Below, one piece after another: positions 5,806-9,718 of a stretch of 9,718 bases of DNA. The translations under genes and the position numbers were made by a program. The first letter of the stretch is position 1, and every line of letters starts with the position of its first letter. Source of the DNA: Pseudomonadota bacterium (lineage in GTDB: Bacteria > Pseudomonadota > Gammaproteobacteria > Burkholderiales > SG8-41); the NCBI GenBank assembly GCA_023431245.1, contig JAEYXO010000379.1, positions 1-9,718 on the forward strand, written 5' to 3'. The notes under the pieces were generated by a model that worked only from the letters and a program-made list of their open reading frames with translations, ran no database searches and was not told the DNA's origin.

Positions 5806-7239
5806 TCAGGCGTGAGCTGCCGCCGGCGCCGGAATGGGCGCATCCACCGCCCGCTGGCCGGCCACGGTCTTGTAGACGTTCCAGGCCATGATCAGCGCGC
5901 CGGAGAAATAAAGCAGGCCGCCGAGCAGGCGCACCACGTAGTACGGGTAGGTCGCCTTCACCGACTCGACGAAGGCATAGGTCAGCGTGCCGTCGGGATT
6001 GACCGCGCGCCACATCAGCCCCTGCATCACGCCGGCAATCCACAGCGCGGCGATGTAGAGCACGATGCCGATGGTCGCCACCCAGAAATGCAGCGTCACC
6101 AGCTTCACGCTGTGCATTTCGGTGCGGCCGTAGAGCCGCGGGATCAGGTAATAGAGGCTGCCGAAGGTGACCATGCCGACCCAGCCCAGCGCGCCGGAGT
6201 GGACGTGCCCTATGGTCCAGTCGGTGTAGTGCGACAGTGCGTTGACGGTCTTGATCGACATCATCGGACCCTCGAAGGTCGACATGCCGTAGAAGGACAA
6301 TGACACCACGAGGAACTTGAGGATGGGATCGGTGCGCAGCTTGTACCAGGCGCCCGACAGCGTCATGATGCCGTTGATCATGCCGCCCCAGGACGGCGCC
6401 AGCAGCACCAGCGAGAAAATCATGCCGATCGACTGCGCCCAGTCCGGCAGCGCGGTGTAATGCAGGTGGTGCGGCCCGGCCCACATGTAGGTGAAGATCA
6501 GCGCCCAGAAGTGCACCACCGACAGGCGGTAGGAATAGACGGGGCGGCCGGCCTGCTTGGGGATGAAGTAGTACATCATCCCGAGGAAGCCCGCGGTCAG
6601 GAAAAAACCCACCGCGTTGTGGCCGTACCACCACTGCACCATCGCGTCCTGCACCCCGGCGTAGGCCGAATAGGACTTGGTCAGCGTCACCGGGATTGCC
6701 GCGCTGTTGACCAGGTGCAGCACCGCGACGGTGATGATGAAGGCGCCGAAGAACCAGTTGGCGACGTAGATATGCGGGGTTTTGCGTTTGGCGATGGTGC
6801 CGAAGAACACCACGGCGTAAGACACCCAGACCAGCGTGATCAGCACGTCGATCGGCCACTCCAGTTCCGCATACTCCTTGGAACTGGTGTAGCCCAGTGG
6901 CAGCGTCACCGCCGCCAGCACGATCACCGCCTGCCAACCCCAGAATGTGAAGGCCGCCAGCCCGTCCCCGAACAGGCGCGCATGGCAGGTGCGCTGCACC
7001 ACGTAATACGAGGTCGCGAACAGCGCCGAGCCGCCAAAGGCGAAGATCACCGCATTGGTGTGCAACGGGCGCAGGCGGCCGTAAGACAGCCAGGGGGCGA
7101 GGTTCAGGTCGGGCCAGATCAGCTGCGCGGCGATGACGAGCCCCACCAGCATGCCCACGATGCCCCAGACCACCGTCATGATCGCAAACTGCCGGACCAC
7201 GGTGTAGTTATAGGTATTAGAGGTCGATGACGCCTGCAT
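5806..7239 (-). CDS. ccoN: cbb3-type cytochrome c oxidase catalytic subunit I (CcoN)
   Basis: Catalytic subunit of the high-affinity C-family heme-copper oxidase, reducing O2 to water at the b3-CuB centre. The 477-residue, roughly 12-helix protein keeps the diagnostic residues, at numbers close to those of the Pseudomonas stutzeri structure. These are low-spin heme ligands His60 (RPLHTN) and His347; heme b3 ligand His345 (IGHVHSGALGW); CuB ligands His207 (WWYGHNAV), His257 and His258 (WAGPHHLHYTALPDW); the crosslinked Tyr251; and Glu323 in STFEGPMMSIKTVN. ATG 7239 has GGGGAG five bases upstream. The C-terminus is a Pro/Ala-rich tail after TVAGQRAVDAPIP. It heads the operon and has a perfect FNR-type box upstream. 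Confidence 0.98.
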   Translation of the reverse strand: MQASSTSNTYNYTVVRQFAIMTVVWGIVGMLVGLVIAAQLIWPDLNLAPWLSYGRLRPLHTNAVIFAFGGSALFATSYYVVQRTCHARLFGDGLAAFTFWGWQAVIVLAAVTLPLGYTSSKEYAELEWPIDVLITLVWVSYAVVFFGTIAKRKTPHIYVANWFFGAFIITVAVLHLVNSAAIPVTLTKSYSAYAGVQDAMVQWWYGHNAVGFFLTAGFLGMMYYFIPKQAGRPVYSYRLSVVHFWALIFTYMWAGPHHLHYTALPDWAQSIGMIFSLVLLAPSWGGMINGIMTLSGAWYKLRTDPILKFLVVSLSFYGMSTFEGPMMSIKTVNALSHYTDWTIGHVHSGALGWVGMVTFGSLYYLIPRLYGRTEMHSVKLVTLHFWVATIGIVLYIAALWIAGVMQGLMWRAVNPDGTLTYAFVESVKATYPYYVVRLLGGLLYFSGALIMAWNVYKTVAGQRAVDAPIPAPAAAHA

Positions 7240-7283
7240 GGATGCTCCCCAGCGTATGGATGTTGTTGATGATCATGCACAGC

Positions 7284-7289
7284 AGCATA
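7284..7289 (-). promoter_or_regulatory. Candidate -10 of the ccoN promoter (FNR class II geometry)
   Basis: TATGCT on the minus strand (4 of 6 to TATAAT). A start of transcription about 7 bases further on (near 7277) would place the centre of the FNR-type box (7318.5) at about -41.5, the standard class II activator position. The motif alone is weak; the spacing is what supports it. Confidence 0.45.
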
Positions 7290-7311
7290 AATTCGTCCCG
7301 GAAACGGCATG

Positions 7312-7325
7312 TTGATCTAAATCAA
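7312..7325. promoter_or_regulatory. Perfect FNR/ANR/DNR-type box between ccoN and the stress protein gene
   Basis: TTGATCTAAATCAA is a full match to the palindrome TTGAT-N4-ATCAA bound by FNR, ANR, FixK and DNR-type regulators. It lies in the divergent intergenic region, 72 bases before the ccoN ATG and 65 bases before the stress protein ATG. Oxidase operons of the cbb3 type and universal stress genes are both known FNR/ANR targets, so context agrees with the motif. Which regulator binds it (a global FNR/ANR encoded elsewhere, or the DNR-like one at 7927) cannot be told from sequence. Confidence 0.9.
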
Positions 7326-7348
7326 CCCCCGCGACGTCCGCCGGGACT

Positions 7349-7354
7349 ATTGTA
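7349..7354 (+). promoter_or_regulatory. Candidate -10 of the universal stress protein promoter
   Basis: TATTGT (4 of 6 to TATAAT). A transcription start near 7360 would put the box centre at about -41.5 here too, mirroring the ccoN side. No good -35 is needed in a class II activated promoter, and none is seen. Confidence 0.45.
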
Positions 7355-7390
7355 AGGCCGTCGTCCATGACATCGCCAAGGAGAACGCTC

Positions 7391-7834
7391 ATGTTCCGCA
7401 ACATTCTGGTTCCCACAGACGGCTCGGCGCTCTCGCGCAAAGCGGTCAAAAAAGCCGTGGCACTGGCCAAACTCACCGGCGCCAAAGTGACCGGCTTCCA
7501 CGTCGCCCCCGCCTACAAGTTCAACGTCTACGCCGACTACATCCCGCCCGACTTCATCCTGCCCAGGGAATTCGAGGCCAATGCGAAGAAGGTGGCGGCC
7601 CGTCACCTGGAAGTCGTCAAGAAGGAATGTGCGGCGGCCGGCGTGTCCTGCGCGGCGTACTCCGTCTGCAGCGATTTCGCCGCCGACGCCATCGTCAAGG
7701 CCGCGAAAAAATACAAATGCGACCTCGTTGCCATGGCCTCCCACGGCCGCAGCGGACTGTCGAAGCTGCTGATCGGCAGCGAAACCCAGAAAGTACTCGC
7801 CGGAATCAAGGTTCCGGTGCTGGTATTGCGCTGA
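7391..7834 (+). CDS. Universal stress protein, UspA family
   Basis: A 147-residue cytoplasmic single-domain USP, a normal length. It begins MFRNILVPTDGSALSRKAV, with the family's first strand and the DGS motif (Asp10). It ends with MASHGRSGLSKLLIGSETQK (115-134) and VPVLVLR. The C-terminal stretch fits the ATP-type loop G-x2-G-x9-G-(S/T), except that the first Gly is Ala116 (Gly119, Gly129 and Ser130 are kept), so nucleotide binding is likely but not certain; I recall this MASHG variant as common in betaproteobacterial USPs. ATG 7391 has AAGGAG seven bases upstream; an in-frame start at 7367 lacks one. With the FNR-type box upstream, it is probably induced at low oxygen, as reported for several ANR-dependent Usp proteins of Pseudomonas. 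It is monocistronic, closed by a strong terminator. Confidence 0.93.
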   Translation: MFRNILVPTDGSALSRKAVKKAVALAKLTGAKVTGFHVAPAYKFNVYADYIPPDFILPREFEANAKKVAARHLEVVKKECAAAGVSCAAYSVCSDFAADAIVKAAKKYKCDLVAMASHGRSGLSKLLIGSETQKVLAGIKVPVLVLR

Positions 7835-7851
7835 ACACGGCCGCTTACTGC

Positions 7852-7884
7852 AAAAGCCGGACGGCAGGCCCGTCCGGCTTTTTT
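7852..7884 (+). terminator. Rho-independent terminator after the stress protein gene
   Basis: The arms AGCCGGACGG (7855-7864) and CCGTCCGGCT (7870-7879) are perfectly complementary around a CAGGC loop, extended by AAA/TTT pairs, and followed by a run of six T (7879-7884). The stem starts 18 bases after the usp stop. The A-run on the other side gives it partial bidirectional character. It separates the stress gene from the regulator downstream. Confidence 0.93.
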
Positions 7885-7926
7885 GCCTGCACGGCGGCCT
7901 TTTGCGCCTGAACACCGCAATTGCCG

Positions 7927-8682
7927 ATGAGCCGGAAACCCGGGCGATCAGCGAGCGCCTGCAGCGGCAGCCCCGCTGACCGGCCCCTCCCTGCGCGTGC
8001 GGCACCCGCGCCGGATGCCGCCGGCCTGCTCGGCCGCACCACGCTGTTCGGCGGGCTTGATGCCGCAACGCTCGGCCGCATCGCCGCCGCAACCGCGATG
8101 ATCCGGGTGGCGCGCGGCAGTCTGCTGTTCCGGGCGGGCGATGCCTGCACGGGTTTCCACCTGGTCATCGAGGGGCGGATCAAGCTGTCGCTGCACAGCG
8201 CCCAGGGCGCGGAGCGCGTCGTCGAACTGCCGGGCCCGGGCCAGACCTTCGGCGAGGCCGCCATGTTCCTGCGCATGCCTTACCGCGTGTCCGCGGAAGC
8301 GCTCGCCGACAGCCGGCTGCTGCATGTCGCCGCCAGCGCTGTGTTCACTGAACTGGAGCAGGAGCCGCGGCTGGCCCACCGCATCATCGCCAGCCTCAGC
8401 ATGCGCTTGCACCGGATGGTAGGGGAAATCGAATCGCAATCGCTGCTGTCCGGCACCCAGCGCGTGGTCGGCTACCTGCTGAGCCTGGCCGATGCCCCGG
8501 CCGCGATGGAAACCGTAGTCCGCCTGCCGGCACTGAAGAATGTCATCGCCTCCCGGCTCAACCTGACACATGAACATTTCTCGCGCATCCTGCACGGGCT
8601 TGCCGCCGCGGGCGTGATCCGCCTGGACGGCCCCGACATCCGGATCCCCGACATCGAGGCCTTGCGCAGGCACCCGGCCTGA
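7927..8682 (+). CDS. Crp/Fnr-family transcriptional regulator, DNR-like
   Basis: A 251-residue DNA-binding regulator. Residues 36-125 form a cyclic-nucleotide-type beta-barrel sensor domain (LLGRTTLFGGL, FHLVIEGRIKL, PGQTFGEAAMFL); about 138-170 is the long dimer helix; 175-248 is the winged helix-turn-helix. The recognition helix LTHEHFSRIL has Glu216, Ser219 and Arg220, the E-x-x-S-R pattern with which FNR reads TTGAT half-sites. Only two cysteines exist (12 and 74), so no [4Fe-4S] cluster of the FNR kind is possible. The C-terminal half (LPALKNVIASRLNLT..., GVIRLDGPDIRI) resembles my recollection of Pseudomonas DNR, the heme-based NO sensor. The first ~35 residues are an Ala/Pro/Arg-rich extension; ATG 7927 has no clear ribosome site, and TTG 7921 is the only other in-frame option nearby. 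The sensed ligand is not decided by sequence. Confidence 0.85.
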   Translation: MSRKPGRSASACSGSPADRPLPARAAPAPDAAGLLGRTTLFGGLDAATLGRIAAATAMIRVARGSLLFRAGDACTGFHLVIEGRIKLSLHSAQGAERVVELPGPGQTFGEAAMFLRMPYRVSAEALADSRLLHVAASAVFTELEQEPRLAHRIIASLSMRLHRMVGEIESQSLLSGTQRVVGYLLSLADAPAAMETVVRLPALKNVIASRLNLTHEHFSRILHGLAAAGVIRLDGPDIRIPDIEALRRHPA

Positions 8683-8696
8683 CAGTCTGCCCCGTG

Positions 8697-8710
8697 GTGA
8701 TGCACATCAA
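8697..8710. promoter_or_regulatory. Near-perfect FNR/DNR-type box before the nitronate monooxygenase-like gene
   Basis: GTGATGCACATCAA matches TTGAT-N4-ATCAA at 9 of 10 defined positions. Its centre (8703.5) is about 41.5 bases before a start near 8745, and CATCAT (8733-8738, 4 of 6 to a -10) lies where the -10 should be. It starts 14 bases after the regulator's stop codon, so it would control the gene starting at 8769, or be the site through which the regulator acts on its neighbour. Confidence 0.6.
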
Positions 8711-8768
8711 GGCGTGGCCGGCCGGTACACCGCATCATCAGCTTTTTCCCGAATAAGGCATTTCTGCA

Positions 8769-9718
8769 ATGTCGCCCACCACCCTGTCCCCATGGACCCT
8801 GCGCCGCCGCGCCCTGTTGCCGGTGGTTCAGGGCGGCATGGGCGTCGGCATCTCGGCCCACCGCCTCGCCGGCAGCGTCGCCGCGCTGGGCGCCCTCGGC
8901 ACAATCTCCAGCGTCGACCTGCGCCACCACCACCCCGACCTGCTGGAACAAACTGCCGGCTGTCGCGATGCCGAGCAACTGAATCGCGCCAACCTGGTCG
9001 CGCTCGACCGCGAAATCGGCCGGGCGCTGGCGCTGGCCGCAGGTCGCGGCGCGATCGCCGTCAACGTGATGAAGGCAGTCGCCGCGCACGCCGATTACGT
9101 ACGCCAGGCCTGCGCCAGCGGCGCACACGCCATCGTCATGGGCGCGGGCCTGCCGCTCGACCTGCCAGAGCTGACGCGCGACTTCCCCGATGTAGCGCTG
9201 ATTCCGATCCTGTCGGATGCCCGCGGCGCAGGCATCGTCGTCAAAAAATGGCTGCGCCGGCAACGCCTGCCGGACGCCATCGTCATCGAACATCCGCGTC
9301 ATGCCGGCGGCCATCTCGGCGCCACGCGTACGGAGGAAATCGCCGATCCGCGCTTCGATTTCTCGCGCGTGCTTGAAGAAATTCCGGCGCTGCTGCGCGG
9401 TCTGGGGCTCGAAGCCGAAAAAATACCGCTGATCGTTGCCGGCGGCGTCCACCGCCATGACCAGGTTCGCGAACTGCTGGGCATGGGTGCCGCCGCAGTG
9501 CAGGTCGGCACCCCTTTTGCAGTGACCACCGAGGGCGATGCCCACCCGGAGTTCAAGCGCGTGCTGGCCGAGGCCCGTCCCGAAGACATCGTCACCTTCA
9601 TGAGCGTGGCTGGCCTGCCGGCGCGCGCCGTGCTGACACCCTGGCTCAGGAACTACCTGCGCCGCGAAAAGGCGCTGCAATCGCATGCCAAGGCGGATCC
9701 GCGGCGCTGCGTGCAGGG
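8769..9718 (+). CDS. Nitronate monooxygenase / 2-nitropropane dioxygenase-family FMN enzyme (3' end missing)
   Basis: The frame stays open from ATG 8769 to the window edge: 316 complete codons, and the true stop is outside. It is a TIM-barrel FMN protein. VVQGGMGVGIS (19-29) is the first strand and flavin loop of the family. Next come VNVMKAV (99-105), GAHAIVMGAGLP (118-129), the loop HAGGHLG (178-184, whose second His is in the place of the family's catalytic His), and the phosphate-binding LIVAGGV (221-227) and VQVGTPF (244-250). The final RNYLRREKAL...KADPRRCVQG suggests that a cysteine-containing C-terminal region follows, as in the longer members of this family. Substrate is uncertain: nitronate oxidation is the family default, and relatives include FabK-type enoyl reductases. 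The ribosome site is weak (AAGG, 11 bases before ATG). An FNR/DNR-like box precedes it. Confidence 0.85.
   Translation, partial: MSPTTLSPWTLRRRALLPVVQGGMGVGISAHRLAGSVAALGALGTISSVDLRHHHPDLLEQTAGCRDAEQLNRANLVALDREIGRALALAAGRGAIAVNVMKAVAAHADYVRQACASGAHAIVMGAGLPLDLPELTRDFPDVALIPILSDARGAGIVVKKWLRRQRLPDAIVIEHPRHAGGHLGATRTEEIADPRFDFSRVLEEIPALLRGLGLEAEKIPLIVAGGVHRHDQVRELLGMGAAAVQVGTPFAVTTEGDAHPEFKRVLAEARPEDIVTFMSVAGLPARAVLTPWLRNYLRREKALQSHAKADPRRCVQ

Noticed and set aside
7266..7279. A second TTGAT in the ccoN leader (TTGATGATCATGCA)
   Set aside because: Only the left half-site matches; the right half has 3 of 5 bases and would lie on the predicted transcription start.
7902..7976. A short frame just before and overlapping the regulator start (LNTAIADEPETRAISERL...)
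   Set aside because: The peptide looks protein-like, but it has no ribosome site or upstream continuation, and it overlaps the regulator's N-terminus. Too little to call a gene or a remnant.
7322..8092. A 256-codon open frame antisense to the stress protein gene
   Set aside because: It would cross the FNR-type box and the terminator, and its product has no family features.
8472..9686. A 404-codon open frame on the - strand
   Set aside because: It mirrors the nitronate monooxygenase-like gene and the 3' end of the regulator; composition is that of an antisense shadow, with no family signature.
1..9718. Search by eye for CRISPR arrays, tRNA/rRNA genes, insertion sequences and attachment sites
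   Set aside because: No repeated spacer pattern, cloverleaf, transposase motif or terminal inverted repeats were seen.

Overview
The window comes from a high-GC proteobacterium, most likely a betaproteobacterium (Rhodocyclales/Nitrosomonadales-like). I infer this from the ccoNOQP-ccoG-fixH order, the DUF3149-type small protein after fixH, and an FNR/DNR-type regulatory layout. Genus cannot be read from the sequence. Coding is dense, and no gene-free stretch exceeds about 150 bases.

Layout. Bases 1-330 (+) hold the 3' end of a hypothetical gene with a Gly/Pro-rich tail. Bases 359-1573 (-) encode a cyclopropane-fatty-acyl-phospholipid synthase (cfa), convergent with the first gene. From 7239 down to 1682 (-) runs one compact operon: ccoN, ccoO, ccoQ, ccoP (the four subunits of cbb3-type cytochrome c oxidase), ccoG (Fe-S/copper accessory protein), fixH/ccoH, a 47-residue DUF3149-type membrane peptide, and a 78-residue two-helix membrane protein. 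ccoQ and the 47-residue gene are short and easily missed. Joints inside the operon are tight: an ATGA overlap for ccoQ/ccoP, abutting ccoP/ccoG, and gaps of 3-33 bases elsewhere. The exception is a 47-base AT-rich gap between ccoN and ccoO. To the right lie a universal stress protein gene (7391-7834, +), a strong terminator, a Crp/Fnr-family regulator resembling DNR (7927-8682, +), and a nitronate monooxygenase-like gene that runs off the right edge (8769 onward, +).

How it fits together. The 151-base gap between divergent ccoN and the stress protein gene holds a perfect FNR/ANR-type palindrome (TTGAT-CTAA-ATCAA, 7312-7325). Candidate -10 elements lie at nearly equal distance on each side, so one site could activate both the high-affinity oxidase and the stress protein at low oxygen. 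A second, 9-of-10 match (GTGAT-GCAC-ATCAA, 8697-8710) lies before the nitronate monooxygenase-like gene. The regulator encoded between the two sites keeps the E-x-x-S-R recognition-helix residues that read TTGAT half-sites, but lacks the cysteine cluster of an oxygen-sensing FNR. The window therefore looks like a small low-oxygen/NO-responsive neighbourhood: respiration, its assembly factors, membrane lipid modification and stress functions. The genes themselves are known families. The less-described parts are the two small membrane proteins at the end of the cco operon, the shared symmetric regulatory site, and the possible link of a nitronate monooxygenase to this regulon.
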